DNA from: an uncultured Lachnospiraceae bacterium
GTDB lineage: Bacteria > Bacillota > Clostridia > Lachnospirales > Lachnospiraceae
Direction: 5' to 3'
NCBI GenBank assembly: GCA_948470335.1
Contig: CAOKOL010000003.1
Coordinates: 1-64,000, forward strand
DNA: 64,000 nucleotides
Shown here piece after piece: positions 50,243 through 59,747 of this stretch. The notes beneath the pieces are model-generated. The model had not been told where the DNA came from. It did no database searches and saw nothing but the letters and a program-made list of their open reading frames with translations. Both the position numbers and the translations under genes were made by a program. How positions within the stretch are numbered: the stretch's first letter is position 1; each line of letters starts with the position of its first letter.

Positions 50243-51541
50243 ATGGAATATTTTAATTATTATCTGCAACTTTGCCAGGAGGAAAGAGCGGGGCTGTATA
50301 AAGGGTACAAGTATCCGAATCTGATTGAAGTGCAGAAAGCGAGCCACTTATACATTGGCCAATTTGCAAACGTGACAGACGAATTGGTTCTTGCAGCCTT
50401 CCGGGGAGAGGAAGAACTGATCAGAGAAGAAATATGGAAGGTTGCACGCTACAATGGCATTCCGTTTTCCGTGCTGACATGCCCAAAGCTGATTATGCTG
50501 GACTGGGACCGGACAAGGCACAGGAAGATGATTGCGGAAGTGGATAAGCTGTGTATGCAGTTAAAGTATATGGCGAGATGCGGCAATCAGGAGGCGGAAA
50601 AGTGGGTGGAATATGCCGACAGTGCAAATCAGAGATTTTTGAGAGCCGCCGATAATAATACGCTGACATACATTCATTATCCAGATGCAAAAAGGAAATT
50701 GTCAGATTTTATTTTCAACACCGAAGGAACCCAAAAGGGGTCTTACGATTGGCAGAAAGAGAGGGCGGCAGGCATAATGGAGGTTTTAAGCGCAGCGCAT
50801 AACATTGTATCAACCGGCCTGGAAAACCTTCCGGAGCATTTGCGGAAAAAACAGGTGGTTTACTACTCGGATAAAAAAGACATGGTTGTGATTGCCGGAT
50901 GGGGCGAAAATACGGGGATGATCGGGGAAATGATTGCCGATTGCCTGGAACTCTCCCAGGAAGGGAAAGAGAAAGCAGAGGAATTTTGCTTATCATCTGG
51001 AAATGACTGTGTTATCAGTCTGAATGAAGCGCTCAAAGAGATCGCCCGGATACGCCGAGAGAAAAGGCCGGCCACAATGCGGATAGATGATATCAGGATT
51101 TACCCATGCTTCGCCGCCCATCCCCCGAAGCCGGGGAAGGTTGATCGGAAAGAATGGCAGTATGCAAAGTCCGGCTTTGCCGAAGCGGAAATTATCCTGG
51201 ACAGCAATAATTATCTGATAGACGGATATATCTGGTATCTGCTGGCACAGTCTTATGGACTGACACATGTCCCTGTCAGGTATGGACGCAGGCAGATCAT
51301 AACGGCGGCGCATAAGGCCGGCGGGAAGTTGTACCGCTGGGAACTGCCGGGGATGCTGGTAGGCCGGGTTCATCCTGGAGATAAAGTCAAAGTTCGGACC
51401 TGCCGGGGTATCCGTACTGTCAGAGTGGCAGGTGTCGAAGAATACGCAGGGGAGCCGGAACCTCTCAGGATGGTTATCAGTAAATTCAAAAAAGGATGCG
51501 GGAAATATGCTCCCGCCTCAGGACTGTTACAACAACGCTGA
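50243..51541 (+). CDS. Unknown protein with ParB/Srx-like C-terminal segment (432 aa)
   Basis: I do not recognise the N-terminal two-thirds, which are helical, with MEYFNYYLQLCQEERAGLYKGY at the start. From about residue 275 the sequence DDIRIYPCFAAHPPKPGKVDR, AEIILDSNNYLIDGYIWYLLAQSYGLTHVPVRYGRRQ resembles the ParB/Srx fold, in which I-DG-H/Y-Y/R motifs form the CTPase or nuclease site. A short KOW-like end (VGDKVKVRTCRGIRTV) follows. It lies between the coiled-coil gene and the integrase, suggesting a role in the element's maintenance or replication. Confidence 0.65.
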   Translation: MEYFNYYLQLCQEERAGLYKGYKYPNLIEVQKASHLYIGQFANVTDELVLAAFRGEEELIREEIWKVARYNGIPFSVLTCPKLIMLDWDRTRHRKMIAEVDKLCMQLKYMARCGNQEAEKWVEYADSANQRFLRAADNNTLTYIHYPDAKRKLSDFIFNTEGTQKGSYDWQKERAAGIMEVLSAAHNIVSTGLENLPEHLRKKQVVYYSDKKDMVVIAGWGENTGMIGEMIADCLELSQEGKEKAEEFCLSSGNDCVISLNEALKEIARIRREKRPATMRIDDIRIYPCFAAHPPKPGKVDRKEWQYAKSGFAEAEIILDSNNYLIDGYIWYLLAQSYGLTHVPVRYGRRQIITAAHKAGGKLYRWELPGMLVGRVHPGDKVKVRTCRGIRTVRVAGVEEYAGEPEPLRMVISKFKKGCGKYAPASGLLQQR

Positions 51542-51612
51542 ATAAGCTGAAATACTTCGGGAACAGGCGGCGGCTCCGGTCTGGGGCCTGCTGCCGGCTC
51601 ATATTATGAAGG

Positions 51613-52845
51613 GTGGTGTATTATGGCGGAAAAAAGAGGACGGATAATAAAGGCCGGGTTTTGCGGACGGGGGAAATGCAAAGGTCAGAAGATGGAAGAT
51701 ATTTATACAGATATGTGGATTTATCAGGTAAGAAAAAAACGATATATGCGGTAACGCTGGTAGAACTGCGTGGGAAGGAAAAGAAGATAGAACGTGACTT
51801 GCAGGACGGAATTGACACCAGCCGTGGAGATATGACTTTAAATCAGCTTTTTAAAATCTATATGGATATAAAAACGGATTTGAGGGAAAGTACATGGTGC
51901 AATTATATGGCCGTTTGGAATAATGCATTGACAGAATCCATGTTGGGCAATATGAAAATTTCGCAGATCAAACAGCTTCACATCAGATCATTTTACTCTG
52001 AATTAGCGAAAAAAGGACTTTCGGCGAATACGATCAAGATGTATCATAATTTAATCTATCCGGCATTGGAGCTGGCGGTTAATTCTGACATTATCCGAAA
52101 GAATCCGGCGAAGGACTGTCGGAAAGGCGTAGGAGGAACCAAAAAGCAGAGGATAGCGCTGACGGCATCGGAGCAGGAAAATTTATTGGATTTCATGACG
52201 CATAATAACAGGTATGCGGTATACTATCCATTGGTGATTTTTGCGTTGTCCACGGCTCTCCGGGTGGGGGAATTGACCGGCCTTCGGTGGTCTGATGTGG
52301 ATTTAAAGGGAAATGTGGTGCATATCAGGCAGCAGCTTATTTATAAAAACCTGGGCGACGGATGCCGGTTCCATATACAGGATTTAAAGACCGAAGCAGG
52401 CCGGAGGGACATTCCGTTGACGGCGGCTGCCAAAAAAAGCCTGATAAGGCAGAAAGAGATTTATCTTTTGCTGGGAAAAGCGGCAAGGCAGCAGGAGATT
52501 GAAGGAGTATCGGATTTTGTCTTTACCAATACCCTGGGAAAACCTTATGCCACGAATGCGATTAATTTTGCATTGAATAATATTGTCCAGGCTTATAACA
52601 AACTGGAATCGGAGCAAGCGATAAAAGAGCGGAGGGAGCCGGAATTGCTGCCTCACATATCAGCCCATATATTAAGGCATACAGCATGTACCAGGTTGGC
52701 GGAATCAGGATTGGAGCCTAAAGTGCTGCAATCCATTATGGGTCATGCGAACGTATCAATTACGCTGGACGTATATACGCATCCGGATTTCACGCAGATT
52801 CAGAAGAAAATGGAAGATGTACAAAAAAATACAATGATCGGATAA
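51613..52845 (+). CDS. int: Tyrosine-type site-specific integrase (Tn916-like)
   Basis: The protein of about 410 residues has an N-terminal arm-binding region (RTDNKGRVLRTGEMQR), a SAM-like core-binding domain (about 75-165) and a catalytic domain. The active-site residues are Arg in ALRVGELTGLRWSDVD, His and Arg in HILRHTACTRL, the GHANVSITLDVYTH block and its final Tyr. Relatives begin MSEKR-DN-GR; here the ATG at 51623 reads MAEKR in a different frame from the rest, so either GTG 51613 is used or a single-base slip in the A-run has damaged the start. Confidence 0.85.
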   Translation: MVYYGGKKRTDNKGRVLRTGEMQRSEDGRYLYRYVDLSGKKKTIYAVTLVELRGKEKKIERDLQDGIDTSRGDMTLNQLFKIYMDIKTDLRESTWCNYMAVWNNALTESMLGNMKISQIKQLHIRSFYSELAKKGLSANTIKMYHNLIYPALELAVNSDIIRKNPAKDCRKGVGGTKKQRIALTASEQENLLDFMTHNNRYAVYYPLVIFALSTALRVGELTGLRWSDVDLKGNVVHIRQQLIYKNLGDGCRFHIQDLKTEAGRRDIPLTAAAKKSLIRQKEIYLLLGKAARQQEIEGVSDFVFTNTLGKPYATNAINFALNNIVQAYNKLESEQAIKERREPELLPHISAHILRHTACTRLAESGLEPKVLQSIMGHANVSITLDVYTHPDFTQIQKKMEDVQKNTMIG

Positions 52846-52851
52846 ACACAG

Positions 52852-52892
52852 GCCGTTGCCGGGAATAATAATCTGGCAGCGGCTTATTTTTT
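52852..52892 (+). terminator. Rho-independent terminator of int
   Basis: GCCGTTGCCGG (52852-52862) pairs with CTGGCAGCGGC (52873-52883) with G-U pairs, followed by TTATTTTTTC. Confidence 0.75.
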
Positions 52893-52993
52893 CAGAAAGG
52901 GTACAATTTTGGCACAAAATACCCGGTTTCAAAAAATCTCGTTTTGTAAAATCCCTTATTCTGTCAGTGTTTTCATAAAAAATTCACACAAAA

Positions 52994-53020
52994 TTAGCAC
53001 TCAACACTTGACTCTGCTAA
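52994..53020 (+). promoter_or_regulatory. CIRCE-like operator upstream of clpB
   Basis: TTAGCACTC (52994-53002), nine bases, then CTCTGCTAA (53012-53020). The left arm is perfect; the right arm differs from the GAGTGCTAA consensus by three bases at its outer side. CIRCE is bound by HrcA to repress heat-shock genes. It overlaps the -35 of the promoter. Confidence 0.65.
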
Positions 53021-53036
53021 TGATTAGTGTTATAAC
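53008..53036 (+). promoter_or_regulatory. Promoter of clpB
   Basis: TTGACT (53008-53013), 17 bases, TATAAC (53031-53036), overlapping the CIRCE-like operator. Transcription would begin near 53043. Confidence 0.7.
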
Positions 53037-53095
53037 ACATATAGAACAAATAAAAACACATGCATGCAGACCAATGTAAGCAAGGAGGTCATTGT

Positions 53096-55678
53096 ATGAA
53101 TTTAAGCAAATTCACCCAGAATTCCATACAGGCGGTGCAGAACTGTGAGAAGCTGGCCTATGAGTATGGGCATCAGGAGATTGACCAGGAGCATTTATTA
53201 TATAGTCTTCTGAAGCTGGAAGACAGCCTGATTCTGAAACTGATTGAGAAAATGGAAATCAATAAAGAGCATTTCCTGGAAAATGTGGAGTCGAAGCTTG
53301 CGGGCCGTCCCAAGGTGTCCGGGGGCAGTCAGCTTTATATCAGCAACGCGCTGAACAAGGCGCTGCTTGATGCCGAGGACGAGGCCAAAGCCATGGGGGA
53401 TGAGTATGTATCGGTGGAGCATCTGTTTCTGTCCATGCTGAAAGAACCAAACGGCGCGGTCGGCAGTCTGCTGAAAGAATATGGCATCACAAAGGAGCGG
53501 TTCCTCCAGGCGCTGGCTACGGTGCGGGGCAATCAGCGTGTGACCAGCGACAATCCGGAGGCCACTTATGACACGTTGAGCAAATACGGCGTAAACCTGG
53601 TGGAGCGGGCGTCGAAGCAGAAGCTTGACCCGGTGATCGGCAGGGATGCGGAGATCCGGAATGTGGTGCGGATTCTCTCCCGGAAGACGAAAAACAATCC
53701 TGTGCTGATCGGCGAGCCCGGCGTGGGCAAAACTGCCGTGGTGGAAGGGCTGGCCCAGCGGATCGTCCGGGGCGACGTGCCGGAAGGACTGAAAAACAAA
53801 ACGCTGTTTTCGCTGGATATGGGTGCTCTGGTGGCGGGAGCCAAGTACCGGGGCGAGTTTGAGGAACGTCTGAAAGCGGTGCTGGAGGAAGTGAAAAAAA
53901 GCGACGGGCAGATTATTCTGTTTATCGACGAGCTGCACACCATTGTGGGTGCCGGAAAGACGGAAGGCTCCATGGATGCCGGAAATATGTTAAAGCCCAT
54001 GCTGGCCAGAGGCGAGCTTCACTGCATCGGCGCCACCACTCTGGATGAGTACCGGAAATATATTGAAAAGGATGCGGCTCTGGAGCGGCGGTTTCAGCCG
54101 GTGATGGTGGATGAGCCGACCGTGGAGGATACCATTTCCATTTTAAGAGGCATTAAGGATCGCTACGAGGTATTTCACGGCGTAAAAATCACCGACTCCG
54201 CTCTGGTAAACGCGGCGGTTTTGTCTAACCGGTATATCACCGACCGTTTCCTGCCGGACAAGGCCATCGACCTGGTGGACGAAGCCTGCGCTCTGATTAA
54301 GACAGAGCTGGACTCTATGCCCACGGAGATGGACGAACTGTCCCGGAAGATTATGCAGCTAGAGATCGAGGAAGCCGCCCTGAAAAAAGAGACGGACCGG
54401 CTAAGCCGTGAGCGTCTGGAAAATCTGCAGAAGGAACTGGCGGAGCTTCGGGAGGAATTTGCCTCCATGAAGGCCCAGTGGGACAATGAAAAGAACTCGG
54501 TGGATAAGCTGGTGAAGCTTCGGGAGGAAATTGACGCGGTCAACAGTCAGATTCAGGAGGCCCAGCAGAACTATGATCTGAACAAGGCGGCGGAGCTGAT
54601 GTACGGGAAGCTGCCCCAACTGGAACAGCAGTTGGAAGCGGAGGAAAGCCAGATTAAGAGCAAGGATATGACGCTGGTTCATGAAAGCGTCACTGACGAG
54701 GAAATTTCCAGAATCGTTTCCCGGTGGACCGGTATTCCGGTGGCGAAGCTGACAGAGAGCGAGCGGAATAAAACGCTGCATCTGGATGAAGAACTGCACA
54801 GGCGGGTCATTGGTCAGGACGAAGGAGTAGAGAAGGTGACGGAAGCCATTATCCGTTCCAAGGCAGGAATTAAGGATCCTGGCAAGCCGATTGGTTCCTT
54901 CCTGTTCTTAGGTCCTACGGGTGTGGGAAAAACGGAGCTGGCAAAGGCGTTGGCGCAGAGCCTGTTCGACGATGAGTCCAATATGGTCCGTATTGATATG
55001 AGTGAGTATATGGAGAAGCATTCCGTATCCCGTCTGATCGGAGCGCCTCCGGGATATGTAGGCTATGACGAGGGCGGCCAGCTGACGGAGGCGGTGCGGA
55101 GAAAGCCTTATTCGGTGGTGCTGTTCGATGAGGTGGAAAAAGCGCATCCCGATGTGTTCAACGTGCTTTTACAGGTGCTGGACGACGGCCGGATCACCGA
55201 TTCTCAGGGCAGAACGGTGGATTTTAAAAATACGATTCTGATTATGACTTCAAATATCGGTTCCGCTTACCTGCTGGAAGGAATCGACGGGGAAGGAAAT
55301 ATCAGGCCGGAAGCCCAGTCCATGGTGACGCAGGAGCTGAGAGCCCATTTCCGTCCGGAATTTTTAAACCGGCTGGATGAGACAATTATGTTTAAACCGC
55401 TGACGAAAGACAATATCGGCGGCATCATTGATCTGATGGTGGCGGACGTGAATAAGCGTCTGGAGGAAAAGGAGCTGACGATCCGGCTGACAGAAGGAGC
55501 GAAAGGGTTTGTGGCGGATCACGGCTACGATCCGGTATACGGCGCGAGGCCGCTGAAACGGTTTTTACAGAAACATGTGGAGACACTGGCGGCACGCCTG
55601 ATTCTCGGCGGCGATGTGGGCGCGGGGGATACGATCTGGCTGGATGTGGACGGAGAAAGGCTGATCGCCCGGAACTGA
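53096..55678 (+). CDS. clpB: ATP-dependent chaperone ClpB
   Basis: ClpB is a hexameric AAA+ disaggregase that works with DnaK to rescue aggregated proteins. The protein is 860 residues from the ATG at 53096, with AGGAGG eight bases before it. It has an N-terminal Clp repeat domain (about 1-145), NBD1 with Walker A GEPGVGKT (about 200) and FIDELHT. A coiled-coil M-domain (about 400-520) and NBD2 with GPTGVGKTE (about 610) complete it. The CIRCE-like site indicates heat-shock control by HrcA. Confidence 0.96.
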   Translation: MNLSKFTQNSIQAVQNCEKLAYEYGHQEIDQEHLLYSLLKLEDSLILKLIEKMEINKEHFLENVESKLAGRPKVSGGSQLYISNALNKALLDAEDEAKAMGDEYVSVEHLFLSMLKEPNGAVGSLLKEYGITKERFLQALATVRGNQRVTSDNPEATYDTLSKYGVNLVERASKQKLDPVIGRDAEIRNVVRILSRKTKNNPVLIGEPGVGKTAVVEGLAQRIVRGDVPEGLKNKTLFSLDMGALVAGAKYRGEFEERLKAVLEEVKKSDGQIILFIDELHTIVGAGKTEGSMDAGNMLKPMLARGELHCIGATTLDEYRKYIEKDAALERRFQPVMVDEPTVEDTISILRGIKDRYEVFHGVKITDSALVNAAVLSNRYITDRFLPDKAIDLVDEACALIKTELDSMPTEMDELSRKIMQLEIEEAALKKETDRLSRERLENLQKELAELREEFASMKAQWDNEKNSVDKLVKLREEIDAVNSQIQEAQQNYDLNKAAELMYGKLPQLEQQLEAEESQIKSKDMTLVHESVTDEEISRIVSRWTGIPVAKLTESERNKTLHLDEELHRRVIGQDEGVEKVTEAIIRSKAGIKDPGKPIGSFLFLGPTGVGKTELAKALAQSLFDDESNMVRIDMSEYMEKHSVSRLIGAPPGYVGYDEGGQLTEAVRRKPYSVVLFDEVEKAHPDVFNVLLQVLDDGRITDSQGRTVDFKNTILIMTSNIGSAYLLEGIDGEGNIRPEAQSMVTQELRAHFRPEFLNRLDETIMFKPLTKDNIGGIIDLMVADVNKRLEEKELTIRLTEGAKGFVADHGYDPVYGARPLKRFLQKHVETLAARLILGGDVGAGDTIWLDVDGERLIARN

Positions 55679-55751
55679 TAAACGAAGTGCCGGCGGAATA
55701 AGGAAAAGAAGCTGAGCGGTCAGATAGGCTTATGAAACTGACGGATGGCCA

Positions 55752-55789
55752 GAGAACCGGTTCCTGTTTACAGGAACCGGTTCTTTTCT
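55752..55789. terminator. Bidirectional terminator of clpB and the DUF4250 gene
   Basis: A perfect 14-bp stem AGAACCGGTTCCTG/CAGGAACCGGTTCT (55753-55784) with a TTTA loop and T-rich tail lies on the + strand. It overlaps the last codons of the minus-strand DUF4250 gene, whose stop codon is in the loop. Confidence 0.85.
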
Positions 55790-55947
55790 GCCGAATAATG
55801 ATAATCCAGCCGTTCTAATGTTTCGGTCAGCGCAGTCCTGTCAACGCCCAGATCCCTGCACAGTGCGTCCAGAGAGGGGTAAAAATCCCGGAGTTTTGTG
55901 TTAATCAGGCTGAGGAGCATGACCGGGTCTTTGGGTAAAGGTTCCAT
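55768..55947 (-). CDS. DUF4250 domain-containing protein (59 aa)
   Basis: The frame is 59 codons and starts MEPLPKDPVMLLSLINTKLRD, then YPSLDALCRDLGVDRTALTETLERLDYHY and ends NRFL. PKDPVMLLSxxNTKLRDxYPSLDALC is the DUF4250 signature, a small Clostridial family of unknown function with a helix-turn-helix look. GGAGG lies nine bases before the ATG on the minus strand. Its 3' end coincides with the clpB terminator, so its last eight codons form the 5' arm of that hairpin. Confidence 0.83.
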   Translation of the reverse strand: MEPLPKDPVMLLSLINTKLRDFYPSLDALCRDLGVDRTALTETLERLDYHYSAEKNRFL

Positions 55948-56115
55948 AATGATCGGCCTCCATATTCCGGATTTGTATGTTTCTTTGCGTGTTTTATTTG
56001 CTTCGGTATTTATTATAGCTTTTATCCGGAAAAAAAGCCAGACATCAGGAAAAAAGAAGATGGCGGGAGGACGAAACGAGGGGGAAAAGGAAGTGGCAGG
56101 AATCTATTTACAGGG

Positions 56116-56144
56116 TTGTTTTATACCTTTGAAAATGGTAGAAT
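56116..56144 (+). promoter_or_regulatory. Candidate promoter of glgB
   Basis: TTGTTT (56116-56121), 17 bases, TAGAAT (56139-56144). It lies 39 bases before the start codon, in a region that a longer open frame would otherwise call coding. Confidence 0.55.
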
Positions 56145-56182
56145 ATATGTTAAATAGAGATGAAAACCCCCTGGAGGACATT

Positions 56183-58729
56183 ATGGAAGAAAGATTGAAT
56201 GAAATTTTGGACTGGCCGGAGATAGAAGGAATTGTGTGTGCGGACTGTGATCATCCGCATCAGGTGCTGGGCGCTCATAAAGTGGAGGAACAACTGCTGA
56301 TTCAGGCATTTATCCCCCATGCGGAAACTGTCAGCGTGAAGGTGGTTTCCACACAGAAAAGCTGGCCTATGACAAAGGTGGACGAGGCGGGCTTTTTTGC
56401 GCTGCTCTTGAATAGAAAAACAAAGATTCACTATGTATATGAAGTGACCTATGACAACGGAACGAAGCGGGAGATCGAAGATCCTTACGCCTTTGATTTA
56501 CAGATCACGGAATCGGATATGAAGCGGTTTGAGGCGGGCATTCATTATGAAATCTATGATGTGCTGGGGGCCCATCCCAGAACCGTAGACGGCGTGCCGG
56601 GAACACAGTTCGCCGTCTGGGCGCCCAATGCCTGGAGCGTCAGCGTGGTAGGCGATTTCAATATGTGGGACGGCCGCATTCACCAGATGTCCAGACGGGG
56701 GGATTCCGGTATTTTTGAACTGTTTATTCCCGGTATTGAATCAGGGGCGATTTATAAATATGAAATTGAATTTAAGGGCGGTTCTCCTGCGCTGAAATCT
56801 GATCCTTATGGAAATGGTTCTCAGCTCCGTCCCGATACGGCGTCGGTGGTGGCCGATCTGGAGCGGTACCGGTGGCAGGATGCAGGCTGGATAAAGGAAA
56901 GAAAAAAGAAAAAGCATCTGGAACAGCCCATGTCCATCTATGAAGTACACCTGGGTTCCTGGCGGGTGCCGGAAGATGAGGAACAGGAATTCTACAATTA
57001 CAGGGAAATTGCGCCCATGCTGACTTCCTATGTGAAGGAGATGGGCTATACCCATGTGGAGCTGATGCCTGTGATGGAGCATCTGCTGGACGAATCCTGG
57101 GGGTATCTGGTTACCGGCTACTATGCGCCCACCAGCCGTTACGGGACGCCGGAAGATTTTATGTATTTTATGGATTATATGCACGGGCAGGGCATTGGCG
57201 TGATTCTGGACTGGGTTCCGGCGCATTTTCCCAAGGATACGGTGGCGCTGGCTGATTTTGACGGCACCGGGCTGTATGAGCATAAAGATCCCAGACAGGG
57301 GATGCATCCTCACTGGGGAACACTGATTTTTAATTACGGCCGTCCCCAGGTATCCAACTTTTTGATTGCCAACGCTCTGTTCTGGGTGAACCGGTTCCAT
57401 GCCGACGGTATCCGTATGGATGCGGTGGCGTCCATGCTGTACCTGGATTACGGAAAAAACGACGGGGAATGGGTGCCCAATATCTACGGCGGCCATGAAA
57501 ACCTGGAAGCTCTGGAGCTGTTAAAACATCTGAATTCCATTTTCAAAAAGCAGGAGAACGGTGCGCTTTTGATTGCGGAGGAATCTACCGCATGGCCCAG
57601 AATTACCGGCGACGTGGACGACGGTGCGGTGGGCTTTGACCTGAAATGGAACATGGGCTGGATGAATGATTTTCTGGGCTATATGCAGTGCGACCCTTAT
57701 TTCAGAAAGCATCATTACAATGAGCTGACGTTCAGCATGGTTTACGCGTACAGTGAAAACTTTATTCTGGTATTCTCCCACGACGAAGTGGTGCATGGGA
57801 AAGGCTCCATGGCAGGAAAGATGCCGGGAGAGAATTTTGAGACGAAATTTGCCAATCTGCGTGCGGCCTATGGCTTCTGGATGACCCATCCCGGAAAGAA
57901 ACTTTTGTTTATGGGCCAGGATTTTGCGCAGATGGACGAGTGGAATGAGAAGTCCGGTATTCAGTGGCACCTGCTTCAATATGATCTGCACAGCCAGATG
58001 CAGGCCTGTGTGAAGGCGCTGCACAAGCTGTACCGGGAGAGTCCTGCCCTTTACCGGATGGACCATGATCCGGACGGGTTTGAATGGATTGACTGCAGCA
58101 GTTGGGAGGAAAGCATCTGCACGTTTTTAAGAAAGACGGATAAACCGGAGGAAACCATGCTGGTGGTGTGCAATTTTGACACCATCGATCATGAGGATTT
58201 CCAGGTGGGTGTTCCGATGCCGGGCAAATATAAGGAAGTGTTTAACAGTGATGCCGCTGCCTTTGGCGGAAGCGGCGAAGTGAACGGCAGGGTGAAAGTG
58301 GCCAAAAAGCAGGAGTGGGATGAACGGCCTTACTCGATTTCCATAAAGCTGGCGCCGCTGACTGTCGCGATCTTCCGGTATATTCCCGTGGAAGAAAAGA
58401 AGGTCAGCAACAAAACGGCGAAGAAGAAAAAGGATTCCGCGAAGACAGCCGGGAAAGCTGCCGGAGCGAAGAAAAAAACGACGAAAGTTGACCAGCAGGT
58501 TGAGAAACTGAAAAAAGCGGCGATGGAGCCGGCGGAGGAAACGGCAAAGAAAGAACCGGAGAAAACGGCGGAAGAAATAGTAAAGAAAGAACCGGAAAAA
58601 CCGGCGGAAGAAGCGGTAAAAAAAGAAACTGAAAAACCGGTTGCGGATACAGCGAAGAAACCGGTGGAAGAGACAGTAAAGAAAGCGTCGGAGAAACCGA
58701 CGGAAAAAGCAGTAAAAAAAGAGAACTGA
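56183..58729 (+). CDS. glgB: 1,4-alpha-glucan branching enzyme with Lys/Ala/Glu-rich C-terminal tail
   Basis: GlgB makes alpha-1,6 branches in glycogen. The protein is 848 residues from the ATG at 56183, five bases after GGAGG; an upstream frame from 55898 is not supported. It has two N-terminal beta-sandwich modules, the GH13 core with FHADGIRMDAVASM (Asp nucleophile) and LLIAEESTAW (Glu), and DEVVHGKGSM. The last 110 residues (from about 735) are repeats of KKEPEKPAEEAVKK type, rich in Lys, Ala, Glu and Pro, unusual for GlgB. Confidence 0.93.
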   Translation: MEERLNEILDWPEIEGIVCADCDHPHQVLGAHKVEEQLLIQAFIPHAETVSVKVVSTQKSWPMTKVDEAGFFALLLNRKTKIHYVYEVTYDNGTKREIEDPYAFDLQITESDMKRFEAGIHYEIYDVLGAHPRTVDGVPGTQFAVWAPNAWSVSVVGDFNMWDGRIHQMSRRGDSGIFELFIPGIESGAIYKYEIEFKGGSPALKSDPYGNGSQLRPDTASVVADLERYRWQDAGWIKERKKKKHLEQPMSIYEVHLGSWRVPEDEEQEFYNYREIAPMLTSYVKEMGYTHVELMPVMEHLLDESWGYLVTGYYAPTSRYGTPEDFMYFMDYMHGQGIGVILDWVPAHFPKDTVALADFDGTGLYEHKDPRQGMHPHWGTLIFNYGRPQVSNFLIANALFWVNRFHADGIRMDAVASMLYLDYGKNDGEWVPNIYGGHENLEALELLKHLNSIFKKQENGALLIAEESTAWPRITGDVDDGAVGFDLKWNMGWMNDFLGYMQCDPYFRKHHYNELTFSMVYAYSENFILVFSHDEVVHGKGSMAGKMPGENFETKFANLRAAYGFWMTHPGKKLLFMGQDFAQMDEWNEKSGIQWHLLQYDLHSQMQACVKALHKLYRESPALYRMDHDPDGFEWIDCSSWEESICTFLRKTDKPEETMLVVCNFDTIDHEDFQVGVPMPGKYKEVFNSDAAAFGGSGEVNGRVKVAKKQEWDERPYSISIKLAPLTVAIFRYIPVEEKKVSNKTAKKKKDSAKTAGKAAGAKKKTTKVDQQVEKLKKAAMEPAEETAKKEPEKTAEEIVKKEPEKPAEEAVKKETEKPVADTAKKPVEETVKKASEKPTEKAVKKEN

Positions 58730-58796
58730 GACGGAATTTTCCGCGGCGACTGTCGGGAAAAAGTAAATATTTAGAGAAAAGGACTGAGCATTACCG

Positions 58797-59702
58797 ATGG
58801 ATGACGCACCTCATATAGAGCTGGAACAGGCTGTTCAGGATCTGGAAGAACACAGCCGCATTTTTCAGGCATGGCTGGACAAGGTGCTGGACGGCGCTTT
58901 GAATAAAGGAATGCAGATGATTGTGGCTTTGGCGATTCTGTTTGTAGGGAAAAAGCTGCTGAATTTTCTGCTGAAGATCGCGGACCGTTCCATGGAACGG
59001 ATCGGCACGGAAATCACGGTGCGAAAGTTTATCAGGCATCTGCTGCGGGCGGCAGGGTACGGCCTGATTGCCGTTACCATGCTGCAGGTGGTGGGGATTG
59101 AAACGACTTCTCTGATTACGGTGATCGGTTCCGCCGGCGTGGCGGCAGGCCTGGCCATGCAGGGCAGTTTGTCTAACTTTGCCGGTGGGATTCTGATTTT
59201 AATGATGAAGCCTTTTAAGGTGGGAGATTATATTATAGAAGACGGGAATAAAAATGAAGGGACGGTAAAGACCATCGGCCTGGTTTATACCTCCCTGCTG
59301 ACACCCGATAACAAACTGATTATGATCCCCAACGGTCATCTGGCCAATAACAGCATGACCAATGTGACGGCCCAGGAAAAACGGCGGCTGGATATTGCGG
59401 TGGGAATTTCTTACAGTGCGGATTTAAAACGGGCTAAGACATTGATGATGGAAGTGATGACCGCCTATGATGCGGTGTTAAAAGATGAGGAAATGGTAGC
59501 TTTCGTATCAAGCCTTGACGACAGCGCCGTGACCATGGGCTGCCGCTGCTGGGTGCCTACCGGCGATTACTGGCCTGCCAGATGGAGCATAACGGAAAAA
59601 ATCAAGCTGGCTTTTGATGCACATGGAATCGAGATTCCATTTCCGCAGATTGTGGTTCACCGGGGGGAGCAGACGGAACCGGGAGGATTGGGAGCACGAT
59701 AG
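58797..59702 (+). CDS. mscS: Mechanosensitive ion channel family protein (MscS-like)
   Basis: The 301-residue protein has three N-terminal membrane helices, then the pore helix region VIGSAGVAAGLAMQGSLSNFAGGILILMMKPF (about 103-134), the family signature, and a cytoplasmic beta domain (TPDNKLIMIPNGHLANNSMTN). It opens under membrane tension to release solutes after osmotic downshock. It follows glgB by 67 bases and may share its transcript. Confidence 0.93.
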   Translation: MDDAPHIELEQAVQDLEEHSRIFQAWLDKVLDGALNKGMQMIVALAILFVGKKLLNFLLKIADRSMERIGTEITVRKFIRHLLRAAGYGLIAVTMLQVVGIETTSLITVIGSAGVAAGLAMQGSLSNFAGGILILMMKPFKVGDYIIEDGNKNEGTVKTIGLVYTSLLTPDNKLIMIPNGHLANNSMTNVTAQEKRRLDIAVGISYSADLKRAKTLMMEVMTAYDAVLKDEEMVAFVSSLDDSAVTMGCRCWVPTGDYWPARWSITEKIKLAFDAHGIEIPFPQIVVHRGEQTEPGGLGAR

Positions 59703-59713
59703 CGGGGCTAATA

Positions 59714-59728
59714 TACAACAGCGGAACT
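59714..59728 (+). repeat. Remnant of the structured leader repeat
   Basis: ACAACAGCGGAACTA preserves the end motif. It lies just before the AGGAGG of the Uma2 gene at 59748, in the same relation to its gene as complete copies elsewhere. Confidence 0.5.
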
Positions 59729-59747
59729 AAATTAGGAGGTGATTATT

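Noticed and set aside
52846..53095. Attachment site (attR) of the integrative element
   Set aside because: The integrase ends near clpB, but I could not find a matching direct repeat on the left side.
55898..56182. 95-codon N-terminal extension of GlgB
   Set aside because: It contains the promoter and the DUF4250 start region; GGAGG five bases before 56183 and homologue length support the shorter protein.
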